Shown here: piece by piece, positions 18,643-26,661 of the stretch
Layout of the letters: each line of letters starts with the position of its first letter
Position numbering within the stretch: the stretch's first letter is position 1
Assembly: GCF_002964975.1 (NCBI RefSeq)
Contig: NZ_PSZM01000046.1
Location: forward strand, 310,001-374,000
Direction of reading: 5' to 3'
DNA length: 64,000 nt
Source: Apibacter adventoris
Lineage (GTDB): Bacteria > Bacteroidota > Bacteroidia > Flavobacteriales > Weeksellaceae
Program-made: the position numbers and the translations under genes
The notes under the pieces: model-generated
What the model was told of the DNA's origin: nothing
The model's database searches: none
Seen by the model: only the letters and a program-made list of their open reading frames with translations

Positions 18643-21600
18643 CTATTTTAGTATAAAATTATGTATTTGATGAAAAAATTCTAAAACCGATTCTATAGTG
18701 TTTATTTTTTCTTTTTTAAGGTAAAGTAAAATTTCCTCATTCCCACTTTTTTGTTTGAGTGTTGCTTCTTTCGGATATTGCTGTAAGTATTCAATAATTT
18801 TTTTGAAAATCATTGAATTATAATAGGCAGATTGTGCATTAGAAGGAAAATAAGCTAACATGATTTTGTTTTTTAAAACTAATTTCTCTATTCCAATTTT
18901 TTTAGCTAATTCTTTAATACGTATACTATTTAATAAATCTTGAGTTTGTGGCGGAATTGGTCCAAAACGGTCTATAAGATTTTCTGAAAATTTTGAAAGA
19001 TCTTTTTCTGTGTTTATTTCAGAAAGTTTTTGATATAAAGAAAATCTTTCCTCCACTTTATTTACATATTCATCCGGAATTAGTAATTCAAAATCAGAAT
19101 CTATTTGAACATCGGAAATAAAATCCTTTGTTTCATTTTCTTCCTTAAAAAGGTCAGAAAATTCATTTTCTTTTAATTCTTCAATTGCTTCATTTAATAT
19201 TTGTTGATAGGCTTCAAAACCTATATCTGCAAAAAAACCACTTTGTTCTGCTCCTAATAAATCTCCAGCACCTCTTATCTCTAAATCTTTCATTGCAATA
19301 TTAAAACCTGAACCTAATTCAGAAAACTGTTCCAAAGCTTGTAATCTTTTTCGAGCTTCAGAAGTTAAAACATCAAAAGGCGGGGTAATCAAATAGCAGA
19401 AAGCTTTCCGATTAGATCTTCCTACGCGACCTCTCATCTGATGCAAATCTGCTAATCCGAATTTTTGGGCATCATTTACAAAAATGGTATTTGCATTAGG
19501 AACATCTAAACCGGATTCAATAATTGTTGTGGATAACAATACATCATATTCACCTTCCATAAATTTTACCATGACATCCTCTAATTTTTTGCCATCCATT
19601 TGTCCATGTCCTATAGCTACTCTGGCTTGTGGAATTAAGCGTTTTATCATACCCGCTAAGATATCCAGATTTTCAATTCTATTGTTTATAAAAAATACTT
19701 GCCCATTACGGTTAAGCTCATACATAATTGCATCCCTAATCTGTTCTTCGTTAAACCCTATGAGCTGGGTTTGTATAGGCTGACGATTTGGGGGTGGAGT
19801 TTTAATAACAGAAAGATCCCTTGCAGCCATTAAGGAAAATTGTAAAGTTCTGGGGATAGGAGTAGCCGTTAAGGTAAGGGTATCAACAGTAGTTTTTAAA
19901 GTTTTTAATTTATCTTTTACAGAAACTCCAAATTTATGTTCTTCATCTATAATTAATAATCCTAAGTCATGAAATTTAATGTCTTTGCCCACTAGTTGTT
20001 GAGTACCAATAATTATATCAATTTTCCCTTCAGTCAAATCCTTGATAATTTCTTTTTTCTGTTGAGTACTTCTGAAACGATTAAGATATTCTATTCTTAC
20101 AGGAAACTCTTTTAAACGTTTACTAAAAGTTTTATAATGTTGCAGGGCTAAAATTGTAGTAGGAATCATAATGGCTGTTTGTTTCCCGTCTGTAGCGGCT
20201 TTAAAAGCTGCCCTTATTGCTATTTCTGTTTTTCCGAATCCTACATCTCCACAAACTAAACGATCCATAGCAATAGGTTGTTCCATATCTTTTTTAACCT
20301 CTTTTGTAGCTTTCTCTTGATCAGGAGTATCCTCATACATAAAAGAGGCTTCTAATTCATTTTGTAAATAACCATCAGGAGAAAAAGCAAAACCTTTTTT
20401 AGATCTTCTATCCGCATAGAGTTTAATTAAATCAAAAGCAACTTCTTTAACTTTTCTTTTTGCTTTATTTTTAAGATTTTTCCATGCCGGAGAGCCTAAT
20501 TGATTTAAGGTGATTTGTGCGCCATCTTTGCCAGAATATCGAGATATTTTATGTAAAGAGTGTATGTTTACATATAATATGTCATTATTTTTATAAACTA
20601 ATTTTATAGTTTCGTAAATCTTATCATCATTTTTAATTTTAACCAGTCCCATAAACTTACCTACGCCATGATCAATATGAGTAACATAATCGCCTACTTG
20701 TAAATCAGTAAGTTCTTTTAAAGTCAAGGCTTCGGATTTAGAAAAAGAGTTACGTAAGGTAAAACGATGGTATCTTTCAAAAATTTGATGATCTGTATAG
20801 AGTAGAAATTTTGTGTCTTTATCTATAAATCCTCGATGTATATTAGCATTTAATCCGGTAAAGTGGGAATTTTTTTCTTTTTCCTGAAATATTTCTTCTA
20901 GTCTTGCTTCTTGATTTTCTGAAGTAAAAGATATGTAATTTTTAAATCCTAATTTTTCTTTATCATGTAAATCATTTGCCAGAATATCAAATTGCTTATT
21001 AAAACTAGGCTGCTCATTTTGTGAAAGTATGATAGTTTTTTTATCAGGATAATAAGGCATAGAAGAAAATTCAACCCAAGAAAATTGGTTAATTTTTTGA
21101 AGTAATTCTTCTGAATCTATATAAAGTTGTTTTGGAGTACCTCTTTTTATGGTAGAATTTAATTCCTTAAAAATTTGATTTGCCAGATTGTTTTTTTCAT
21201 TAATAATAGTATGGATTAGTTGTAAATCCTTGCTAAAAATAATTGTTTGTTTAGGAAGGTAATCAAAAAAAGGTATTTTACGAGTGTCATGATCCGGGTG
21301 ATCAATATTAGGAATAATGATACATTCCTGGATTTTTTCTTCAGATAATTGACTTTCAATGTTAAATTTACGTATACTTTCTACTTCATTCCCAAAAAAT
21401 CCTATTCTATAAGGCATTTCATCAGAATAGGAAAAAATATCAATAATTCCGCCCCTTACTGAAAATTCCCCTGGCTGAGTAACAAAATCTGTACGGGTAA
21501 ATTTATAACTAAAAAGGACTTCATTTAAAAAATTAGTATCAATTTTATCACCTATCTTGATCGATTGACTTAATTCATTTAGGTTTATATTATTGATTAT

Positions 21601-22002
21601 TTTCTCAAAAATTGCATCAGCGTAAGAAACAATATATTTAGGGCTGCTATTTTTAGATAATTGATTTATAACTTCTGTCCTTAATACTACGTTAGCATTC
21701 TGAACTTCCTCGGTCTGGTAAGGAATAAGATAGGAAGAAGGATAAAATAAAACATTTTCTTTTCCCAATATATCTTCTATTTCATCTAAGACATAAGCGG
21801 CTTCTTCTTGATTAGAAACAAGCATAAGTATAGGAATATTAAATTCCTTATATAAAAGAGAAGTTATAAGGGATGGATAAGATCCGCAAGCATTTTTTAT
21901 GTTGAGATTGAAATGAGTTTGATTTATAGATGCATACAATTCTCTGCCTAAAATGCTATTTTTTAGGAGCGGGAAAATATTTTTCGGAATGAAATTTGTC
22001 AT
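18643..22002 (-). CDS. mfd: Transcription-repair coupling factor Mfd
   Basis: An SF2 DNA translocase that removes stalled RNA polymerase and recruits UvrA. From the Met at 22002 it has about 1119 residues, near normal for the family. Visible parts: a UvrB-like N-terminus; the RNA-polymerase-interacting CarD-like domain LQVGDYVTHIDHGVGKFMG near residue 434; Walker A CGDVGFGKTEIA near 587; the DEEH box (LLIIDEEHKFGV) near 686; TATPIPRTLQ; the helicase C-terminal block QMRGRVGRS; and a TRCF C-terminal domain. The frame is open up to 22080, but the extra 26 residues are not family-like. A -7 box at 22013-22020 would start transcription just before the Met at 22002, so that start is preferred. Confidence 0.96.
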   Translation of the reverse strand: MTNFIPKNIFPLLKNSILGRELYASINQTHFNLNIKNACGSYPSLITSLLYKEFNIPILMLVSNQEEAAYVLDEIEDILGKENVLFYPSSYLIPYQTEEVQNANVVLRTEVINQLSKNSSPKYIVSYADAIFEKIINNINLNELSQSIKIGDKIDTNFLNEVLFSYKFTRTDFVTQPGEFSVRGGIIDIFSYSDEMPYRIGFFGNEVESIRKFNIESQLSEEKIQECIIIPNIDHPDHDTRKIPFFDYLPKQTIIFSKDLQLIHTIINEKNNLANQIFKELNSTIKRGTPKQLYIDSEELLQKINQFSWVEFSSMPYYPDKKTIILSQNEQPSFNKQFDILANDLHDKEKLGFKNYISFTSENQEARLEEIFQEKEKNSHFTGLNANIHRGFIDKDTKFLLYTDHQIFERYHRFTLRNSFSKSEALTLKELTDLQVGDYVTHIDHGVGKFMGLVKIKNDDKIYETIKLVYKNNDILYVNIHSLHKISRYSGKDGAQITLNQLGSPAWKNLKNKAKRKVKEVAFDLIKLYADRRSKKGFAFSPDGYLQNELEASFMYEDTPDQEKATKEVKKDMEQPIAMDRLVCGDVGFGKTEIAIRAAFKAATDGKQTAIMIPTTILALQHYKTFSKRLKEFPVRIEYLNRFRSTQQKKEIIKDLTEGKIDIIIGTQQLVGKDIKFHDLGLLIIDEEHKFGVSVKDKLKTLKTTVDTLTLTATPIPRTLQFSLMAARDLSVIKTPPPNRQPIQTQLIGFNEEQIRDAIMYELNRNGQVFFINNRIENLDILAGMIKRLIPQARVAIGHGQMDGKKLEDVMVKFMEGEYDVLLSTTIIESGLDVPNANTIFVNDAQKFGLADLHQMRGRVGRSNRKAFCYLITPPFDVLTSEARKRLQALEQFSELGSGFNIAMKDLEIRGAGDLLGAEQSGFFADIGFEAYQQILNEAIEELKENEFSDLFKEENETKDFISDVQIDSDFELLIPDEYVNKVEERFSLYQKLSEINTEKDLSKFSENLIDRFGPIPPQTQDLLNSIRIKELAKKIGIEKLVLKNKIMLAYFPSNAQSAYYNSMIFKKIIEYLQQYPKEATLKQKSGNEEILLYLKKEKINTIESVLEFFHQIHNFILK

Positions 22003-22012
22003 AAAAACAGAG

Positions 22013-22020
22013 CAAAGGTA
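22013..22020 (-). promoter_or_regulatory. -7 promoter box of mfd
   Basis: On the minus strand TACCTTTG, a match to the Bacteroidota consensus TAnnTTTG, ends 10 nt before the ATG at 22002. A start of transcription 5-8 nt downstream of the box leaves a leader of only a few bases. There is no clear TTG at the -33 position. Confidence 0.5.
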
Positions 22021-22058
22021 AGGAATTGTTATATTTTGTTTGTTAAAAAAATATAGAA

Positions 22059-22385
22059 ATGTTAGTAGTATGTTTTCCATATATATTTTATGGAGATTTT
22101 CAAGGAATGGCTGTTTTTCCTTTTATTTTTGTTCGATATAAATTTATGAGGAAAGATAAAGTTCTTGTTAATCATGAAAAAATTCATATCAGGCAACAAC
22201 TAGAATTATTATGGATTTTCTTTTTTATTCTTTATTTTGCCGAGTTTTTAATTAAATTAATTAGGTATAAAAATTTAGATAAGGCATATAGGGAAATAAG
22301 TTTTGAGAAAGAAGCATATGCAAATGAGAAAAAAATATGTTATTTGAAACAAAGAAAATTTTGGCAATTTCTTTCATATTATTAG
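22059..22385 (+). CDS. Small membrane protein with HEKIH zinc-peptidase-like motif
   Basis: A 108-aa protein of a small flavobacterial family that I recognise but cannot name. It starts with FPYIFYGDFQGMAVFPFIFV, followed by LVNHEKIHIRQQLELLWIFFFILYF, and ends with YREISFEKEAYANE. HEKIH fits the HExxH zinc signature inside a hydrophobic context, and the downstream EKEAYANE could supply a third ligand (Glu), as in very small gluzincin-like proteins. Whether it is an active protease is unknown. Its start is divergent from mfd, with mfd's upstream region overlapping it. It is followed directly by a perfect 56-bp palindromic terminator. Confidence 0.75.
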   Translation: MLVVCFPYIFYGDFQGMAVFPFIFVRYKFMRKDKVLVNHEKIHIRQQLELLWIFFFILYFAEFLIKLIRYKNLDKAYREISFEKEAYANEKKICYLKQRKFWQFLSYY

Positions 22386-22441
22386 AATAACCAATAAAAA
22401 AGACGGAATATTATAATATTCCGTCTTTTTTATTGGTTATT
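22386..22441. terminator. Perfect 56-bp palindrome, bidirectional terminator
   Basis: Two perfectly complementary 28-base arms meet without a loop at TTATAA. Each arm contains the core AAAAAAGACGGAATATT. It lies between the convergent HEKIH gene (plus) and the lipase gene (minus), and both RNAs would end in a U-run, so it can stop transcription from either side. Confidence 0.85.
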
Positions 22442-22447
22442 TATTAT

Positions 22448-23767
22448 TTATTCATAAAGCTTTAGGTATTGAGACGCTTTTAGATAGTATCCTTCAACTG
22501 CAACAATATGGTCACCCACTGTATTATAAAAGGTAACATTTCCACCATATTGGTTTTGTTGGTTTGCAAAATCTTTTGCATTTTGGTAATATACAGAAAC
22601 ATCGGATACTCCATGAATCATAATAAATCGACATTTATTTTTCCAAGGTTTTACACTATTTTCATCTAATATGGAATTCATGATTGCTAAATCAGGATCG
22701 GTGTCAAGATATTTAATAAATTTTTCTGTATAAATATCAGCAGGATTATGCGGGAAAAATTCGTTAACATAAACATATGTTCCATTAAAGTATGTTAAAG
22801 ATTGAGTATCATAAGGAGGTTTAAGATAATCAGTGATCTTAATTTGTGGATATGCATTTTTTTTGTATCCCCAAAGTCCATAGCTTAAGAAAAAAGTATG
22901 TTGTGTATAGTTGGAATGACGAACAATATCGGCAATTTGTTTAAGATTGCACGGAGTTCCGCCTGTAAACAATAATTTGACTGTATATTTGTTAGATAAA
23001 TCTGTTTCGATTTTTCTGGCTAAGGAAGCAGCTACATACCCTCCTAAAGAGTATCCTGTAATCATTAATTCTTTTTTATATCTATATCCATTTGCAGATA
23101 AAGTAGATTCTGCTGATTTTAGAAGATCAATGGTAGAATTTACCATTGCTTTAGAGTCTAAATAGGGGTGAAAACATTGTCCGTAAGAATCTCCAAAACC
23201 AGGGTAATCGGGAATAAGGACTGCAAATCCGGACTGGGCTTGTAAGGTCCAGAAATATAAATAGTTTAATTCATTGTTTCCGTCAATTAAAGATACTTTT
23301 TTAAAAGCAATTGATGGAGCTAAATTATTATAGGTGTAAGTGGGTGGAGTAGCTATAATAATTCGATAGTTTTTTAAATCGGTGAGGAGGTTTTTTTTAG
23401 GTACCAATAATACTCCGGAAGCATCTATGTATCTTCCTGAGCGATCAGGATGAGGGGTTTTGCATGTAACTTTTAAAGCAACTACACATGGATTGTTGTC
23501 TATAGCTTCTTTAGACTGAATGGAATTTTCAGATTTTACATTTAAGTCTACATTTGAAACTTCAATATTAGATTTTTCTAATTGAGATTTCATCAATTTC
23601 AAATCCGAATAACTAAAAGAATTTATTTCCTCTCCTTTATAGATTATTTTTTGATTGTTAGCATGTGTAGCATCGTTTATCTCTTCGTCATTGCTACATG
23701 AATTTGCTAATAAAGTAAAACTTATTATTGTAGTAAATAATAAAATTCTGTTAAAGTAATGTTTCAT
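22448..23767 (-). CDS. Lipoprotein alpha/beta hydrolase, secretory-lipase-like
   Basis: A 439-aa protein with signal peptide and lipobox ANSC. It is followed by SNDEEIND, acidic residues right after the Cys, as in surface-export signals of Bacteroidota lipoproteins. The hydrolase core shows LIPDYPGFGDSYGQC (oxyanion region) and the nucleophile elbow MITGYSLGGYVAAS with Ser240. A late acidic block follows, FIMIHGVSDVSVYYQN, and then GDHIVAVEGY with the likely catalytic His. This is closest in layout to the secretory lipase/esterase group. It is probably cell-surface exposed and scavenges esters or lipids; the substrate is unknown. It is transcribed alone. Confidence 0.8.
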   Translation of the reverse strand: MKHYFNRILLFTTIISFTLLANSCSNDEEINDATHANNQKIIYKGEEINSFSYSDLKLMKSQLEKSNIEVSNVDLNVKSENSIQSKEAIDNNPCVVALKVTCKTPHPDRSGRYIDASGVLLVPKKNLLTDLKNYRIIIATPPTYTYNNLAPSIAFKKVSLIDGNNELNYLYFWTLQAQSGFAVLIPDYPGFGDSYGQCFHPYLDSKAMVNSTIDLLKSAESTLSANGYRYKKELMITGYSLGGYVAASLARKIETDLSNKYTVKLLFTGGTPCNLKQIADIVRHSNYTQHTFFLSYGLWGYKKNAYPQIKITDYLKPPYDTQSLTYFNGTYVYVNEFFPHNPADIYTEKFIKYLDTDPDLAIMNSILDENSVKPWKNKCRFIMIHGVSDVSVYYQNAKDFANQQNQYGGNVTFYNTVGDHIVAVEGYYLKASQYLKLYE

Positions 23768-23795
23768 ATATAATTATTTTATTTGTTAATGATAT

Positions 23796-23836
23796 AAATG
23801 TAATAATTATTTGATTAAACAATATAAATTACATTT
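23796..23836. promoter_or_regulatory. Inverted repeat upstream of the lipase gene
   Basis: AAATGTAAT (23796-23804) and ATTACATTT (23828-23836) form nine-base arms 23 nt apart, 29-69 nt upstream of the lipase ATG. It could be an operator, but in such AT-rich DNA an inverted repeat of this kind is weak evidence. Confidence 0.25.
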
Positions 23837-24023
23837 ATTATTTTATAAAATATTAATTTACATCACTTTTTATATATTGATAAGATATAATTTTGCAGGA
23901 TGATTATTGCAATAATGTAAATATAGGTACCTAAAAATCTATATATAATGAGTAATAATAAATGAAATCCGTATTTTTTAATTTATAAAAAATACAGGTT
24001 AATGAACGGGAAAATTAATAAGA

Positions 24024-25115
24024 TTATAATTTTTTTATTTCTCCGTTATCGGAAACAATAACGTTACTTTTGGGGAAATCTTCTTTTGTTAAATTTTGTA
24101 TATATTTTAACGCATGATTTTGAGGATCTATTTCAGGTCCTATTTCAGAGTCTTCAATTTGGAAAGTAGAAATTATTTTTCCGGATATGAAATTTCCCTT
24201 AGAATCCAAGGTAATTTTCAGAATAGGGGCTTTACCATTGGCTCCTTTTAAAACTAAATTACCAAAAGTTGCGAAATTCCCTAAACTATAAGCAATAAAT
24301 TTATTTTTATATAATTCTACAGCTCTTGTAACATGAGGGCCACTACCAAAAACTATATCGGCACCGGCATCTATACATATATGAGAAAATTCTTCAACAT
24401 TTCCCCGATTTTCCCCAGCATATGTTTCTTTTTTATGCGGAACGTGTTGATAAGCAGAACCTTCAGCGCCACCATGAAACATAACTATAATTATATCAGC
24501 TTGGGGTCTAACTTTTGAAATAATACGTTTAATATCAGAATAATCTTTTATGCTAACTAATCCAGGATTATGTCCGGCTCCAATAAAAGCATAACGAATC
24601 CCTTTTTTTTCTTTTATAGTATATTCACAGGTATTTAAAATTCCTGCATATTGAATTTTTAAGCTATCTAAATTTTTTTGAGTTTTCTTTCTTCCAATAA
24701 CTCCAAAATCTCCACTATGATTATTAGCTATACTTAAAAAATCAAAGCCGGCTTCTTGTAAATATTTCCCATAAGAAGAAGGAGTACGGAAAACAAAGCA
24801 TAAATTTGGATTGTTGCAATTTTTTGGAACGCCTCCTTTATCGAAAAGAGTTCCTTCTAAATTTCCTAATATAATGTCAGAATTATCTTTTAAAAACGGA
24901 GTTATTTTCTTTAAAATATTATCTTTAGGTAATAAGGATGAAGTAGGATAATTACTTCCTAACATTATATCACCAACAGCTGTGATTGTTACGGTATCTT
25001 GTTTGGTTAATGATTGTAGTGTGTCTTTTTTTTGAAGAACTTCAGTTTTTTCGGTTTTTCCTTTACAAGAAATTATTGAAAAAATAATAAAAAATGAAAT
25101 GAATATTCTCAACAT
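24024..25115 (-). CDS. CapA-family lipoprotein (poly-gamma-glutamate synthesis / metallophosphatase fold)
   Basis: A 363-aa protein with lipobox IISC (Cys17). The CapA domain begins at VTITAVGDIMLGSNYP and continues with DIILGNLEGTLF, FDFLSIANNHSGDFG, YAFIGAGHNPGL, IIVMFHGGAEG, and ADIVFGSGPHVTRAVELYKNKFIAYSLGNF. These are the metal-binding blocks of the calcineurin-like CapA group. In Bacillus, CapA/PgsA takes part in poly-gamma-glutamate export; in Bacteroidota the role of these lipoproteins is unclear. No pgsB or pgsC partner is near. Confidence 0.88.
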   Translation of the reverse strand: MLRIFISFFIIFSIISCKGKTEKTEVLQKKDTLQSLTKQDTVTITAVGDIMLGSNYPTSSLLPKDNILKKITPFLKDNSDIILGNLEGTLFDKGGVPKNCNNPNLCFVFRTPSSYGKYLQEAGFDFLSIANNHSGDFGVIGRKKTQKNLDSLKIQYAGILNTCEYTIKEKKGIRYAFIGAGHNPGLVSIKDYSDIKRIISKVRPQADIIIVMFHGGAEGSAYQHVPHKKETYAGENRGNVEEFSHICIDAGADIVFGSGPHVTRAVELYKNKFIAYSLGNFATFGNLVLKGANGKAPILKITLDSKGNFISGKIISTFQIEDSEIGPEIDPQNHALKYIQNLTKEDFPKSNVIVSDNGEIKKL

Positions 25116-25159
25116 TAAAATTTTTATACTAAATAAACGATACTGATGAAAAAAATATA

Positions 25160-25342
25160 TTATAAATGATCTCCATCATATTTTTTATCATTTTGACCAA
25201 ATTTAAATATTCGCTTACTCCAATATAATAAAAACAAAAATATAGCCGATGCAAAAATCCAATCAATATAAGTACCAATAATTGGAAGTAATTTAAATGT
25301 CCATGTAAAAAACTTACCGATTCCAATAATTATTTCTGTCAT
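25160..25342 (-). CDS. Small membrane protein, DUF6341-like
   Basis: A 60-aa protein with one strong membrane segment (about residues 26-45) and a charged tail, FKFGQNDKK. In flavobacteria a small protein of this form (DUF6341) is typically encoded next to the DUF6427 gene, which is the divergent neighbour here. The overlapping frame at 25129-25326 is less plausible because it lacks this resemblance. The function is unknown and the family call is from memory. Confidence 0.55.
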   Translation of the reverse strand: MTEIIIGIGKFFTWTFKLLPIIGTYIDWIFASAIFLFLLYWSKRIFKFGQNDKKYDGDHL

Positions 25343-25387
25343 GATTAAATGTATTTTTATTTTTACTTTTGTAACAAATATATAAAA

Positions 25388-26206
25388 ATGTATTCAAACT
25401 CCTCACCTCGAAATTATATTTTTGTAATCTTAGGTCTATTTGCTATATTCTTAGGAGTTTTTTTTTATTTTTTTAATCTAAAAAATTATAATCAATCTTT
25501 TTTTTGGGAAATATTTATTATAAGTTGTCTATCTTTTATTATTAATATTGGAATTATAGTTTCAATCAATTTCAAAAATAAAACGAAATTACTTGTACTT
25601 ATTATTTTTTCACTTTTATTTATATCTTCCTTACAAGTTTTCGAATTTATTACTTTAGGGATAGTATATTTACTTTTATCGGTAGTATCATCACTTATTT
25701 TAGGTACATTACCTATGTCTTCTTCTTTGAAATATTTTAATATAGGTATGTTAGTAACAATTTCATCTTTTTTATATTTTCCTACAGCCATTCTTCTTCT
25801 TTTATTTTTTATAGTTACGGTTTTATATTATGAAGAAAAGATCAATATTTCACAATACTTAGCAGGGATATTTGTTACCTTAATTCTCATTATTGAAATT
25901 ATGTATCTTACCGATCAATTCTATAGGATCTTAGATTGGGTAAATCATTTTGAATTTCCTCAATTTCATTTTGAATATCAAATTCCTATTTTAATTGTTT
26001 TGGCATTTATTTTAATTTATGGTTTTGTTAATCAATATACTAATAAAAAAGATATTCATGATTTAAAAATCTTAAATGGCTATTCGGTTTTACTTCTTTA
26101 TTTATTTTCCTGGATTGTTATTTATGCTTTTTTTATGGGAGAAAATTATGGATTACTTCTTTTTGTTAGTTTACCTATCAGTCTAATCGTATCTAAATCT
26201 TTATAG
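25388..26206 (+). CDS. DUF6427 family integral membrane protein
   Basis: A 272-aa protein from the Met at 25388, with about nine hydrophobic segments over its whole length. The start MYSNSSPRNYIFVILGL and the closing MGENYGLLLFVSLPISL fit DUF6427, a flavobacterial family of unknown function. An upstream start at 25349 would add 13 residues (MYFYFYFCNKYIK) absent from the family. It is divergent from the DUF6341-like gene, which is its usual partner. Confidence 0.75.
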   Translation: MYSNSSPRNYIFVILGLFAIFLGVFFYFFNLKNYNQSFFWEIFIISCLSFIINIGIIVSINFKNKTKLLVLIIFSLLFISSLQVFEFITLGIVYLLLSVVSSLILGTLPMSSSLKYFNIGMLVTISSFLYFPTAILLLLFFIVTVLYYEEKINISQYLAGIFVTLILIIEIMYLTDQFYRILDWVNHFEFPQFHFEYQIPILIVLAFILIYGFVNQYTNKKDIHDLKILNGYSVLLLYLFSWIVIYAFFMGENYGLLLFVSLPISLIVSKSL

Positions 26207-26661
26207 GGATATTTTTTGTATTGTTGGTTTTTTATAAAAAAGGTTAAACTTTCAATCATAATTCCTACATATTCATATTAAGAAATAACATATTAAAGCA
26301 TTTTTTATAATAGTTGAAGATATATTCTTGAATAAAATAGATATTCATTAATCCATCTATCACAAAAATGAATCAAATGTTCATTTTCATTGTATATAAA
26401 AAGAAATTAAATATAACTTTATTAACAAAAAAATATAATAATAAAAATAAAAGTTCCTAATTTCAAATCACTTATTTCCCACAACTTTTTTAGATCTTAA
26501 GTATTTTAAGATAATCAAAAAATTCTGATTATGAAAACCTATTTTTCTTTGAAAATTATCAAAAAGAAATTTACTTGATATTTTATGTAGTATATGTAAA
26601 GATAAAACAGGCTTTTTTCGTTAAATTAGCAAAAAAATATATTAAAAGTCAAAAATCTAGA
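26207..26661. other. AT-rich gap before mutS
   Basis: This gap between the DUF6427 gene and the preferred mutS start shows no convincing gene. The mutS frame is open upstream to a TTG at 26575, but the added residues are not MutS-like. I see no clear -7 box close to the start. Confidence 0.4.

Noticed and set aside
22003-22080. Longer N-terminus for Mfd (start at 22080)
   Set aside because: The extra residues are not family-like, and the likely promoter box lies inside this stretch.
23889-23996. Promoter-like TAATTTTG on the plus strand followed by an AT-only hairpin between the lipase and CapA genes
   Set aside because: The hairpin has almost no G/C pairs and no U-run logic; both features are expected by chance in such AT-rich DNA.
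25129-25326. Alternative 65-codon minus frame overlapping the DUF6341-like gene
   Set aside because: The frame 25160-25342 fits the expected small-protein pattern and neighbourhood better.
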